From NCBI RefSeq assembly GCF_001425685.1, contig NZ_LMCY01000070.1, positions 1-64,000 on the forward strand: a stretch of DNA of 64,000 nt. The letters are read 5' to 3'. The first letter of the stretch is position 1, and every line of letters begins with the position of its first letter. Below, one piece after another: positions 1 through 8,939 of this stretch. The stretch comes from Massilia sp. Root335 (lineage in GTDB: Bacteria > Pseudomonadota > Gammaproteobacteria > Burkholderiales > Burkholderiaceae_D). Below the pieces are notes generated by a model. That model was not told the origin of the DNA. It was given only the letters and a program-made list of their open reading frames with translations, and ran no database searches. The position numbers and the translations under genes were made by a program.

Positions 1-45
1 AACACCTTCAGCGATTTCCCCTCAAATTATTCCGGACAGCAGTGC

Positions 46-63
46 GCCTGCGCGGGAACGACG
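46..63. repeat. Half copy of a dispersed REP-like palindrome
   Basis: This stretch matches one arm of the GCGGGAACGACGG-type palindrome seen complete at about 44.5, 50.4 and 54.8-55.0 kb. The other arm is missing here. The rest of bases 1-145 shows no gene. Confidence 0.5.
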
Positions 64-100
64 GCGCGTAGATGCCCGGGAATAACGGCTGTGAGATCGG

Positions 101-121
101 ACGTCAGACGACATCTGACGT
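101..121 (-). terminator. Hairpin downstream of udh
   Basis: A perfect 8-bp inverted repeat (ACGTCAGA / TCTGACGT) with a 5-nt loop lies 24 bases after the stop codon of the leftward udh gene. No T-run follows on the transcribed strand, so it may protect the 3' end or help Rho-dependent termination rather than act as a classical terminator. Confidence 0.35.
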
Positions 122-145
122 GCCGACCCGTGCCTCAGGGCCATG

Positions 146-955
146 TCACGGCTTGTACTTCGGCCCGTTGTGCAGGAACACGCCGCCTTGATAAAACGTG
201 GTGATGTCGTCGGCCGGCGGATACTCGACCGTCTGCGGCAGCTTGTGCGCGAACTGCGCCGAGCTGTCCTTGGGTTGGTAGCGCAGGAACGCGGCGTGGC
301 GGTCGTCCCACCAGCGGCCCTCGTTGTCCGAGATGCCGAACGTGATCGTGTGCCCCACGCGCGGCGTGACCAACGAGCGGTGCAGCAGCTGCACGAGGTC
401 GTCGAGCGAGAGCCACGTCACCATCTGGCGGTAGTTGGTCGCTTCCGGCCAGCAGTAGCCGATGCGGATGCACACGGTCTCCACGCCGAAACGGTCCCAG
501 TAATAGCGCGACAGCGTCTCGCCGAACACTTTCGACACGCCGTAGTAACCGTCCGCGCGCGGCGGCATCGTGGCGTCGACGATGTCGGTCGTCTTGTACA
601 TGCCCATCGTGTGGTTGGTGCTGGCGAAGACCACGCGCCGGATGCCGAGCTTGTGCACGGCTTCGTACAGGTTGACCATGCCGAGGATGTTGGCGTGCAT
701 GATCGGCGCCCATTCCTCTTCGGTGGAGATGCCGCCGAAGTGCAGGATGGCGTCGACGCCCTCGCACATGCGCATGACGGCGTCGCGGTCGCCCAGGTCG
801 CACAGGACGATTTCCTCGTGCGGCGCGGCCGGGCCGAAATCGGCGACGTCGGACAGGCGCACGATGTCGGCGAATTCGTGCAGGCGCTCGCGCAGGCGGC
901 GGCCCAGGTTACCGGCGGCGCCGGTGAACAGGATGCGTTTGAATGGTTTCGTCAT
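146..955 (-). CDS. udh: Uronate dehydrogenase (NAD-dependent, SDR-type)
   Basis: The 269-residue cytosolic protein would oxidise D-galacturonate or D-glucuronate to the aldaro-lactone, the first step of oxidative uronate catabolism. The N-terminal Rossmann motif TGAAGNLG is at residues 11-18, S112 sits in ASTNHTMG, and the catalytic YxxxK is Y138-K142. The length matches characterised uronate dehydrogenases (about 265 residues). An AAAGAG element precedes the ATG. It lies downstream of a pectate lyase gene on the same strand, which fits use of galacturonate from pectin. Other epimerase/dehydratase activities are possible, but the SSNHxxG-like block and the context favour Udh. No later enzymes of the pathway are in the window. 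Confidence 0.85.
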   Translation of the reverse strand: MTKPFKRILFTGAAGNLGRRLRERLHEFADIVRLSDVADFGPAAPHEEIVLCDLGDRDAVMRMCEGVDAILHFGGISTEEEWAPIMHANILGMVNLYEAVHKLGIRRVVFASTNHTMGMYKTTDIVDATMPPRADGYYGVSKVFGETLSRYYWDRFGVETVCIRIGYCWPEATNYRQMVTWLSLDDLVQLLHRSLVTPRVGHTITFGISDNEGRWWDDRHAAFLRYQPKDSSAQFAHKLPQTVEYPPADDITTFYQGGVFLHNGPKYKP

Positions 956-1063
956 CGCTCTTTACTGTTAATTACTTGATACGGGAAGGGAAGGCGGACA
1001 CGCGGTCGGCCCGCGTGCCGCAATGCTAACAGCGTTCCCGTCCCGTTGACCAGCCCGTCCGCT

Positions 1064-1624
1064 TCAGGCGCGCCGGCGACGGGCCAGCCCGAGGAGCGCG
1101 AGACCGGTCAGGCACAGCGCCGGCGCCGGCGCTTCCGGCAGGCGCACGGCGGCCGTCGCCGTCACGACCGGCGCCGCGCCGGGCACGGTGGCGAACGCCA
1201 GCGCGTCGCCGTCCTGGTCCAGGTAGTTCAGGCCAGCGTCCAGCAGCGCCACTTCGAGCGTGCTGCCGGCGCCGGGCAGCGGGTCGATGTCGAAGGCGAC
1301 GTCGAACGCCAGCTGGCCCGTGAAGCGGGTCCAGAATCCGAATTCGTTCCAGCCGGTGCCGTTGCCGAGCACCACACCGGTCGCCGCCGAGCCGCTCACG
1401 TCGCCGGCGGCGATGTCCGCGGCGCCGCCATCCGGAGCGATGCCGGCAAAGCCGCTCAGGGTCGCGTGCACGGGGCTGGCCGCGGCCTGGCCGAGGATCA
1501 GGAAGTCGAGGTAGCCGGACTGGCCGGCATGGTCCTGCGTGTCGATGGCGACGTGGTACGTCGGGCCGGCGGCGGCCGCGGCGCAGGCGCACAGCAGGGC
1601 GAGGGCGAGTGCGAGCCGCTTCAT
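1064..1624 (-). CDS. Secreted protein with PEP-CTERM-like sorting signal
   Basis: The start is the ATG at 1624, whose ATGA overlaps the stop of the pectate lyase gene, so the two are probably translationally coupled. The 186-residue product has a signal peptide (about residues 1-19) and an NF-type beta-rich middle. Its C-terminus has the PEP-CTERM layout: a short proline/glutamate motif (PEAPAP instead of canonical PEP), a hydrophobic helix and a final RRRR cluster. PEP-CTERM proteins are processed by exosortase and anchored or released at the envelope of EPS-forming Gram-negatives. The biochemical role is unknown; coupling to the lyase suggests a partner or carbohydrate-binding accessory. 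No exosortase gene is in this window. Confidence 0.75.
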   Translation of the reverse strand: MKRLALALALLCACAAAAAGPTYHVAIDTQDHAGQSGYLDFLILGQAAASPVHATLSGFAGIAPDGGAADIAAGDVSGSAATGVVLGNGTGWNEFGFWTRFTGQLAFDVAFDIDPLPGAGSTLEVALLDAGLNYLDQDGDALAFATVPGAAPVVTATAAVRLPEAPAPALCLTGLALLGLARRRRA

Positions 1625-3279
1625 GGCTGGCCCGCGAACAGGCGCGGCGTGTAGCCGATGGCGACGTGCGCCGGGTTCGAGAAGACCAGCGGGAATGTCA
1701 CCGTCTGCCCCGGCGCGAGATGGGCCGACGTCACGGTCAGGGTCGGCGCGCCGCCCTGGCTGCCGCTGCGGTTGGCAAGCAGGACGCCGTCGCTCAACGT
1801 GTCGAGGCGCGCCATCAGCACGCCGTCGTAGGTCGTGGTCGACCGGTTCGTGAAGCTGAGCGTGCCGCTCATCTGCTGCGTCGTGCGGTTCAGCGTGAGG
1901 CCCGACTGCGTGACCGTCATGTTCGCACCGGCGTCCGTGAACAGCGTCACCGGCGCGCTGCCTTCGAACCCGCCCAGGTCCGGCGCGGTGCCGCTGTACG
2001 GCAGGCCGACGTTGACGCCCTTGTCGAGCAGGTCGCTGCCGCTCGCCAGGCGCAGGTAAGGGAGCGGGGGCAGGCTGCCGTCCGGCAGGCGCGGCGCGTC
2101 CCAGCCGGTAAGCAGGGTGCTCTGGAAGTCGGCGCTCGTGACCGACACGCTGGCGAGGTTCCAGCTGTTGTTGGCGACGTCCGCGCCGCCCATGTTCATC
2201 ACGAGCGTGCCCTGCCACGCGAGGTTGTTGCGCAGGATGCCGAGGCTGATGGCCGCGCCGCTCGGGTCGATGCCGAGCATGTTGAAGTCGGCGTGGTTGG
2301 CGACGCCCGTGTTGTTATAAAAGTAGTTAGCGACCGGATGATGGTTGGCGTAGAAGCCGTAGGCCTTGTTCTTGAAGGCGACGTTGAAGCGCGCGGTGTG
2401 CTGCGGCGCGTTCGCGACGTACACGCCGCCGTAGCCGCCCAGCTTGAAGCCGTTGCCGTTGCCGGCCGGGACGGACGTCGTGGTGCCGGGATAGTAGCCC
2501 ATCATCCACGCCCACGAGTTCTCGATCAGCACGGGCGAATACGCGCTGATGGTGTCGTAGCCGTCGTCCGTGTTCGCCCACGCGCGGCAGCCGCGAATCA
2601 CGTTGCCGGGCTGGTTGGCGCCGATGTGGACGCCGAAGCCGTCCGCGTTCTGCCCCGGGCCGCTCTTGCTGTACGGGTCGTAGTTGTGGTGCGAGTCGAC
2701 GTTCAGCACGAGGTTGTTGCTGCCCTTCGCGATGAACATGCCCGGACCCATGTGGTGGTGCGTGTTCAGCGCCTCGAAGGTGTTGTTGCTGCCGCTGTTC
2801 CACACGCCCCACGATTCGTTGTTCAGCAGATTGCCCGGCTGCTGCGGGGCGCCCGTCACTTCCAGGCCCTTCAGGTGGATCCAGCTGCCCGTCACGTTGA
2901 AGCCTTTCACGCGGCAGTTGTCCTTCATCTGCGAAAAGTCGAACACCGGCGTTTCGCCCGGATACGCCCAGTAGCGGATCGTCTTGCCGGATGCGCCGCT
3001 CTTGTTCAGGGTGATGACGTTGACGGTGTCCGTCATGCTGGCGCACTGGTTCAGGCCGCCGTGATAGACGTAGGCGCCGCCGCGGAAGTACACGGTGTCG
3101 CCGGCCACTGCCGCCGCCTGCGCCCTGGCGAAGCTCGCCCACGGCGCCGCCTGCGTGCCCGCGTTGGCGTCGTTGCCGGCAGGGGCCACGTAATAGGTCG
3201 CCGCCGCCGCGCCGCCCGCGCCGGCCAGGATCGCCAGCGCGAACGCGCCGCGTACGAGGTACTGCTGCCTTGATTCCAT
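1621..3279 (-). CDS. Secreted pectate lyase, polysaccharide lyase family 9
   Basis: The 552-residue protein has a signal peptide (about residues 1-27) and a right-handed parallel beta-helix rich in N-x-N repeats. Residues equivalent to the PL9 calcium and catalytic site are visible: D213 in NADGF, D238, D239 and D242 in WANTDDGYD, and K279 in NGNGFKLGG, with spacing like that of Pel9A. The enzyme would cleave polygalacturonate by calcium-dependent beta-elimination outside the cell or in the periplasm. The last 130 residues form a separate beta-sandwich-like domain with Thr/Ser-rich strands. The ribosome site AAGGAGA lies just before the ATG. The stop overlaps the next gene by 4 bp (ATGA). Confidence 0.87.
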   Translation of the reverse strand: MESRQQYLVRGAFALAILAGAGGAAAATYYVAPAGNDANAGTQAAPWASFARAQAAAVAGDTVYFRGGAYVYHGGLNQCASMTDTVNVITLNKSGASGKTIRYWAYPGETPVFDFSQMKDNCRVKGFNVTGSWIHLKGLEVTGAPQQPGNLLNNESWGVWNSGSNNTFEALNTHHHMGPGMFIAKGSNNLVLNVDSHHNYDPYSKSGPGQNADGFGVHIGANQPGNVIRGCRAWANTDDGYDTISAYSPVLIENSWAWMMGYYPGTTTSVPAGNGNGFKLGGYGGVYVANAPQHTARFNVAFKNKAYGFYANHHPVANYFYNNTGVANHADFNMLGIDPSGAAISLGILRNNLAWQGTLVMNMGGADVANNSWNLASVSVTSADFQSTLLTGWDAPRLPDGSLPPLPYLRLASGSDLLDKGVNVGLPYSGTAPDLGGFEGSAPVTLFTDAGANMTVTQSGLTLNRTTQQMSGTLSFTNRSTTTYDGVLMARLDTLSDGVLLANRSGSQGGAPTLTVTSAHLAPGQTVTFPLVFSNPAHVAIGYTPRLFAGQP

Positions 3280-3452
3280 GCCGTCTCCTTGATTGCTGTT
3301 GTTGTTGGACCGTCATTACCTGCCCAAACCGCAGGGGCGTCAATCCGGGCGCGGCGAACGCTCAGCATGTTGAGTAATTGGCGGGACCCCGCAAAGGTCG
3401 AATACTGGACTGCTAATATTTCAGTGCCCACTTTCCCGTTGACTGGACCTCC
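3280..3452. promoter_or_regulatory. Divergent intergenic region between PL9 and GH2 genes
   Basis: These 173 bp separate the leftward lyase operon from the rightward GH2-GntR pair and must hold both promoters. An AT-rich TAATATTT at about 3414-3421 could be a -10-like element for the GH2 gene. No convincing GntR-type palindrome was recognised by eye. Confidence 0.4.
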
Positions 3453-6377
3453 ATGAACCTCCGTTTTGCCCTGGCGATGGCGCTCGCCGCCGCCGCGCCG
3501 GCCCACGCGGCACGCGCCCTGTACGACTTCAACCCCGGCTGGAAACTCGTCGTCGGCGACCCGCAGGATGCGGCGCGTCCCGGCTTCGACGACGGCGCGT
3601 GGAAGCTCGTGAGCCTGCCGCATGCGTGGAACGAGGACGACGCCTTCCGCAAGGACATCGCCGATCTGGCGACCGGCGTGGCCTGGTATCGCAAGCATTT
3701 CCGGGTGCCCGGCCTGAAGCCGGGCCAGAAGGTGTTCCTCGAATTCGAAGGCGCGCGCCAGGCCGCCGAGGTGTTCGTCAACGGCCGCGCCGTCGGGCTG
3801 CACGAGAACGGCGTCAACGCGTTCGGCGTCGAGATCTCGGGCGCGCTCCTCAAAGGCGACAACGTCGTGGCCGTCCGCACCGACAACAGCTGGGACTACC
3901 GCGAGCGGGCGACGGGCCAGCGCTTCCAGTGGAACGACAAGAATTTCTATGCCAATTACGGCGGGCTGTCCAAGAACGTGCGCCTGCACGTGACGGAACC
4001 CGTGTACCAGACGCTGCCCCTGCTGGCGAGCCTCGGCACGACCGGCGTGTACGTGTATGCGCGCGACTTCGACATCGCGCACGGCAAGGCGACCGTCCAC
4101 GCCGAGTCGCAGGTGCGCAACGAATCGGGCAGGGCGCGCAAGGTGGTGTACGACGTGGAGCTGCGCGACCGCGACGGCAGGCGCGTCGCGCATTTCGCGG
4201 CGCCCGCGCAGACCATCGCGCCCGGCGCCACCGTCACGCTGAAAGCCGCCGCGCCCGTCGCGGGCCTGCACTTCTGGAGCTGGGGCTATGGCTACCTGTA
4301 CGACGTCGTGACCACCCTGAAGGTCGACGGCAGGCCGCTCGACGCGGTCACGACCCGCACCGGCTTTCGCAAGACGGCGTTCCGCAACGGGATGATCGCG
4401 CTGAACGACCGCGTCATCCAGGTGCACGGCTATGCGCAGCGCACGACCAACGAATGGCCGGCGGTCGGCATGTCGGTGCCCGCGTGGCTCTCCGATTACA
4501 GCAACGGCCTGGCACTGGCCGGCAATGCGAACCTGTTCCGCTGGATGCACGTGACGCCGTGGAAGCAGGACGTCGAATCGCTCGACCGCCTGGGCCTGAT
4601 GGAGGCGATGCCGGCCGGCGATTCGGAAGGCGACGTCAAGGACCGCCGCTGGGACCAGCGCCTCGAGGCCATGCGCGACGCCATCGTCTACAACCGCAAC
4701 AACCCGAGCATCGTGTTCTACGAAAGCGGCAACAAGGGCGTGAGCGCGGACCACATGCGGGCGATGAAGGCGCTGCGCGACGAGTACGATCCGTACGGCG
4801 GGCGTGCGTCCGGCAGCCGCGAAATGCTGAGCCGGGAGCTGAAGCAGGTCGCGGAATACGGCGGCGAAATGCTGTACATAAACAAGAGCGCGGACATGCC
4901 GATGTGGGCGATGGAGTACGCGCGCGACGAGGCGCTGCGCAAATACTGGGACGATCTCAGCCCGCCTTACCACAAGGACGGCGACGGGCCGCTGCACAAG
5001 GGCCAGGACGCGAGCGCCTACAACCGCAACCAGGACAGCTTCACCATCGAGGACGTCAAGCGCTGGTACGACTACTGGCGCGAACGGCCCGGCACCGGCA
5101 CGCGCGTGTCCAGCGGCGGCGTGAACATCGTGTTCTCGGACTCGAACACCCACCACCGCGGCGCCGAGAATTACCGGCGCAGCGGCGAAGTGGACGCCAT
5201 GCGCATCCCGAAGGACGCGTGGTACGCGCACCAGGTCATGTGGGACGGCTGGGTCGACGTGGAGCACCCGCGCGTCCACATCGCCGGCCACTGGAATTAT
5301 CCTGCGGGGACGGTCAAGCCGGTCGCCGTCGTCTCCAGCGCGGACACCGTGAAGCTGTTCCTGAACGGGAAAGAGCTCGGCCCCGCGCAGCAGAGCGCGC
5401 GCTTCCTGTTCACGTTCGGCGACGTCGCCTGGCAGCCGGGCGAACTCAAGGCCATCGGCTATGACGCGCACGGCAAGCAGGTCTGCGAGACGACGCTGGC
5501 GACGGCCGGCGCCCCCGTCGCGCTGCGCCTCACGCCCATCGTCTCGCCGCACGGCCTGCGCGCCGACGGCGCCGACATGGCGCTCGTGCAGGTGGAGGCC
5601 GTCGACGCGGCCGGCCGCCGCAATCCGCTCGCGCTCGATACCGTCGACTTCGACGTGCAGGGCCCGGCCGAATGGCGCGGCGGCATCGCGCAGGGCCCGG
5701 ACAACGACATCCTCGCGCGCTCGCTGCCGGTGGAGGGCGGCGTGAATCGCGTGCTGCTGCGCACGACGCCGACGGCCGGCCGCATCGTCGTCCGCGCCCG
5801 CGCGCAGGGCCTGGCGCCGGCCGAGCTGGTGCTGGAGTCAAGGCCGGTGGCCGTGCAGGACGGCCTGGCCGCGCTGCCGCCCGCGCCGCCGGCGCACCTG
5901 GACCGCGGCCCCACCCCGGCCACCCCGTCGTTCACCGTGTCGCGCGTGGCCGTGCCCGTCGCGGCGGTCGATGCGCCGGACGGGAACAAATCCATCGACG
6001 ACGACGAGACGACCGCCTGGACGAGCAAGCCCGGCGCCACGCCCGAGATCACGTACACGCTGGCCAGGGCCGCGCGGCTGGCGGAAGTGGTGCTCAAGCT
6101 GACGGGCTGGCGCGAGCGCAGGTATCCGCTCAAGGTGTATGTGGACGGCAAGGAAGCGTGGAGCGGCCTCACGCCCACGAGCCTCGGTTACGTGACGCTG
6201 CCGTTGAAGCCCGTGCCGGGCCGCTCGGTGCGCATCGCGCTGGACGGCCGTGCGCAGGAGGGCGGCGGGATGCGCCTGACGGAGGTAGCCAACCAGGCGA
6301 ATACGGCGACGGGGACGAAGGGCGTGTCGACGTCCACGCTGTCCATCGTGGAGGCGGAGTTCTATGAACGGCCGTAA
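3453..6377 (+). CDS. Secreted glycoside hydrolase family 2 protein with atypical active site
   Basis: The 974-residue protein has a signal peptide (about 1-19), a GH2 jelly-roll sugar-binding domain (about 25-190), an Ig-like domain, a TIM barrel (about 300-580), a DUF4982-like/Ig region and a C-terminal discoidin-like domain (about 830-970). The likely nucleophile is E488 in WAMEYA. The usual acid/base motif NE is replaced: the aligned block reads YESGNKG, with K428 where Glu is expected and E424 four residues earlier. The enzyme probably acts on galactose- or uronate-containing side chains of pectin in the periplasm, but the substrate cannot be read from sequence. The GntR regulator gene starts 3 bp after its stop. 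Confidence 0.8.
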   Translation: MNLRFALAMALAAAAPAHAARALYDFNPGWKLVVGDPQDAARPGFDDGAWKLVSLPHAWNEDDAFRKDIADLATGVAWYRKHFRVPGLKPGQKVFLEFEGARQAAEVFVNGRAVGLHENGVNAFGVEISGALLKGDNVVAVRTDNSWDYRERATGQRFQWNDKNFYANYGGLSKNVRLHVTEPVYQTLPLLASLGTTGVYVYARDFDIAHGKATVHAESQVRNESGRARKVVYDVELRDRDGRRVAHFAAPAQTIAPGATVTLKAAAPVAGLHFWSWGYGYLYDVVTTLKVDGRPLDAVTTRTGFRKTAFRNGMIALNDRVIQVHGYAQRTTNEWPAVGMSVPAWLSDYSNGLALAGNANLFRWMHVTPWKQDVESLDRLGLMEAMPAGDSEGDVKDRRWDQRLEAMRDAIVYNRNNPSIVFYESGNKGVSADHMRAMKALRDEYDPYGGRASGSREMLSRELKQVAEYGGEMLYINKSADMPMWAMEYARDEALRKYWDDLSPPYHKDGDGPLHKGQDASAYNRNQDSFTIEDVKRWYDYWRERPGTGTRVSSGGVNIVFSDSNTHHRGAENYRRSGEVDAMRIPKDAWYAHQVMWDGWVDVEHPRVHIAGHWNYPAGTVKPVAVVSSADTVKLFLNGKELGPAQQSARFLFTFGDVAWQPGELKAIGYDAHGKQVCETTLATAGAPVALRLTPIVSPHGLRADGADMALVQVEAVDAAGRRNPLALDTVDFDVQGPAEWRGGIAQGPDNDILARSLPVEGGVNRVLLRTTPTAGRIVVRARAQGLAPAELVLESRPVAVQDGLAALPPAPPAHLDRGPTPATPSFTVSRVAVPVAAVDAPDGNKSIDDDETTAWTSKPGATPEITYTLARAARLAEVVLKLTGWRERRYPLKVYVDGKEAWSGLTPTSLGYVTLPLKPVPGRSVRIALDGRAQEGGGMRLTEVANQANTATGTKGVSTSTLSIVEAEFYERP

Positions 6378-6380
6378 GCG

Positions 6381-7091
6381 ATGAGCGCCCTCGACGTCCC
6401 GTTCCGCCTGGACCGCTCGCGCAACGCGACCGCGCAGGTGTTCGAGCACCTGCGCGCGCAGATCGTCGGCCTCGCCCTGAAACCGGGCACGGTGCTGGCG
6501 CGACCCGCGTTGTGCGAGTACTTCCAGCTGTCGCAGAGTCCCATCCGCGAAGCGCTGCTGCGGCTGGAGGAAGAGCGCCTCGTCGACATCTACCCGCAGC
6601 ATCAGACGCGCGTGCGCGCCATCGACCTGGCCGCGGCGCGCCAGGCGCATTTCTTCCGCCTGTCCGTCGAGCTGGAGATCGCGTGGGTGCTCGCGCGCGA
6701 GCCCCGCCCGGAGCTGGGCAGGCAACTGCTGGACCTCGTGGCGCGCCAGCGCGGCTGCCTGGCGGCGGGCGACCTGGAACAGTTTACGCGCATCGACATG
6801 GAATTCCACAAGCGCATGTACGACGCGTCCGAATTGCCCGATCTGTGGGTATTGACGCGCCGCCGCAGCGGCAACCTGGATCGCCTGCGCCGCCTGCACC
6901 TGCCGCTGAACGGCAAGGCGCAGTCGATCCTGCAGCAGCACGGCCGGATCGCGCGCTGCATCGCGCGCGGCGACGCGGCGGGGGCCCAGCGCGCCGTGCG
7001 CGATCATCTGTCGGGCACCCTGCAGGCGCTGGACGTATTGCGCGAGCGCTTTCCCGACATGCTGCTGCCGCCGGACTATCCGCCGGCGTAG
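6381..7091 (+). CDS. GntR-family transcriptional regulator, FadR/FCD subgroup
   Basis: The 236-residue protein has an N-terminal winged helix-turn-helix (about 12-75, with SPIREALLRLEEERLV) and a C-terminal all-helical FCD ligand domain (about 88-215). Metal-ligand residues typical of FCD are visible: D139, H143, H187 and H209. The family responds to organic or sugar acids, including uronates (UxuR/ExuR type). The start is 3 bp after the GH2 stop, so the two genes are almost certainly one transcript. It is a good candidate regulator of the neighbouring galacturonan genes (udh, PL9, GH2). Its operator was not identified. Confidence 0.85.
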   Translation: MSALDVPFRLDRSRNATAQVFEHLRAQIVGLALKPGTVLARPALCEYFQLSQSPIREALLRLEEERLVDIYPQHQTRVRAIDLAAARQAHFFRLSVELEIAWVLAREPRPELGRQLLDLVARQRGCLAAGDLEQFTRIDMEFHKRMYDASELPDLWVLTRRRSGNLDRLRRLHLPLNGKAQSILQQHGRIARCIARGDAAGAQRAVRDHLSGTLQALDVLRERFPDMLLPPDYPPA

Positions 7092-7099
7092 GCAGGCCG

Positions 7100-8551
7100 T
7101 CAGTGCGACGCGGCGACCCGCGGATGCAGCACGGCGTCGGCGCGCTTGCGCTCGTCCGCGGTCAGCGTCGGCGTCAACGCCTTCAGCGCGCCGGCGGCGC
7201 CGTCGTAGCCCGCCTGGGCGGCCAGGTTGAACAGCACGTAGGCCGCGGCCGGGTCCTTCGCGCCGCCTTCGCCGTTGGCCGTCATCGCGCCCAGGTTGAA
7301 CAGGGCGTCCGGCTGGCCCTGGCGCGCCGCGGCGGCGAACCACTGCCTTGCCGTGGCCAGGTTCTTGCCGACCACTTCGCCGCTGTAGAAATACGTGCCG
7401 AGCGCGAACTGGGCGTCGCGGTCGCCCTTCAGCGCCGCATCCTTGTAGTAGACGATGGCCTTGGCGGGATCGGCCTTCACGCCTTCGCCCAGGTCGATCA
7501 TGTGCCCGGCCGCGAACATGGCGGCGGGGATGCCGGCGTGCGCGGCGGCTTCGAAGTAGGCGCCGGCCGTCCTGACGTCGCGCGGCACGCCGTCCGCCGC
7601 GTAATAGGAGCGTGCGAGATGGTACTGCGCGGCCGGGTAGCCCGCGTCCGCCGCTTCCTTCAACTGCGCCAGCCCCTTGACGGGGTCGCGCGGCTCGTCC
7701 CTGCCGGCCAGGGCGCGCGCGCCCAGGATGTCGAGGGCGGGCACGAAGCCGTAGCCGGCCGCCTTCCCGTACCACAGGCGCGCCTTGTCCGCGTCACGCG
7801 CCACCCCGATGCCGCGGTCGTACATCCGCGCCAGCATGAAGGCGGCTTCGATGCGCGGGGTCATCGCGTCCGGGTGCGCCGGATCGAAGTGCAGGCGCTC
7901 GGCGGGATCGTAGCGCTGGTTGTCCACCTTTTCCAGCCATGCGACGGCTTGCGCGCCATCCTTTGGCGTACCGAGGCCGTACAGGTGCAGGCGCGCCAGC
8001 ATCAGCGCCGCCTCGTCGTAGCCGACCTTGTTCCACGCGGCGGTGAACTGCTCCAGCGCACGCGGGTAGTCCTTGTTGTCGTAGGCTTCGTAGCCGAAGG
8101 CGAGCGACTTGTCGTTGCGCGCGATGCGGTTGCGGCCGGCCGCGAAGCGCCGGTCGGCAAGGCCGCAGCCGGGCGTGTTCGTCGCGGCCACCCGGTCGGA
8201 CATGCCGAGGTCGCGGGCGATGCCCGACGAATCGACCGCATTCGACACGTCGCCTCCCGGCGCCAGGTCGGAGAAGTGCGGCACGTCGTTGGACAGGCTG
8301 TCGTCCAGCCCGAAGTCGCTCATGTACGTCGTCATGACCGGATCGTAGGCCGGGTTGTGCGGGTCCATGAACGCGCACGACGACGCCGACCGGCCGTTCA
8401 GGATCCGGTCCTTCGCGGCGTTGATCGCATGGGGATCGCCGGCGCGCGCCTTCGTGCCGTTCACGATCACGGTGCCCGTCTGGGCGTGCGCCGTGGCCAG
8501 CAGCAGGAGCGAAAGCAAAGCGGGGATGGTCTGTGATCGGGTCGTCTTCAT
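7100..8551 (-). CDS. Secreted SEL1-like repeat protein
   Basis: The start is the ATG at 8551, with GAGGAGA upstream, followed by a signal peptide ending in TAHAQ. The 483-residue product carries a unique N-terminal part of about 130 residues and then at least six SEL1/TPR-like helical repeats with the A-x-x-W/Y-x-x-x-A-A-x-x-G pattern, up to about residue 450. SEL1 repeats mediate protein-protein contacts in the periplasm. It converges with the GntR gene across an 8-bp gap and is divergent from the TonB receptor. Its function in the locus is unknown. Confidence 0.75.
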   Translation of the reverse strand: MKTTRSQTIPALLSLLLLATAHAQTGTVIVNGTKARAGDPHAINAAKDRILNGRSASSCAFMDPHNPAYDPVMTTYMSDFGLDDSLSNDVPHFSDLAPGGDVSNAVDSSGIARDLGMSDRVAATNTPGCGLADRRFAAGRNRIARNDKSLAFGYEAYDNKDYPRALEQFTAAWNKVGYDEAALMLARLHLYGLGTPKDGAQAVAWLEKVDNQRYDPAERLHFDPAHPDAMTPRIEAAFMLARMYDRGIGVARDADKARLWYGKAAGYGFVPALDILGARALAGRDEPRDPVKGLAQLKEAADAGYPAAQYHLARSYYAADGVPRDVRTAGAYFEAAAHAGIPAAMFAAGHMIDLGEGVKADPAKAIVYYKDAALKGDRDAQFALGTYFYSGEVVGKNLATARQWFAAAARQGQPDALFNLGAMTANGEGGAKDPAAAYVLFNLAAQAGYDGAAGALKALTPTLTADERKRADAVLHPRVAASH

Positions 8552-8939
8552 CGGGTCTCCTCGTGGGTGGGCGCGGCTTGCGCGGGCAAGGATAGCGCAG
8601 GGCGATCGCGCCGTGGGTCCCCGCGCGATTCGCTCACCGGATTGATCGTTTCGGCGGCGCGCGGGCCCGGCCCGCGGCGTTGCGATAACCGTTCGCAGGG
8701 CGCCGGCGTCATCCCGCGCAAAAAATGGCATCGCAATCGCGGTTTTGATTGGTGTGTGTGGCCATTCGAGCACACGCTTCGCTCATGTGGATGAGTATTT
8801 CCCGCTGATATATCACGATGGGCGCCCGCAACCCTACACTGTCCCTGAGTCGAAGAGCCAACGACCGCAGCACCAGACCTGCGGCGTCACCGCGAAAAAA
8901 GACAGACCGCTCACCACGGTCCACCAAGGAGACAGAAAA
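8552..8939. promoter_or_regulatory. Divergent intergenic region upstream of the TonB receptor
   Basis: This 388-bp space holds no coding sequence that I can support. It must carry the promoters of the SEL1 gene and of the receptor. Around 8720-8815 the sequence is less GC-rich and includes TATATC at 8809-8814, a weak -10 candidate, and an imperfect GTGTG/CACAC inverted pair near 8752-8775. Confidence 0.35.

Noticed and set aside
3051..5552. Long open frame on the minus strand opposite the GH2 gene
   Set aside because: It is a shadow of the real gene caused by high GC codon bias; its translation is Arg/Ala/Val-rich with no domain. The same applies to long antisense frames opposite both TonB receptors, the second GH2, GH35, rhaD and GH106 genes.
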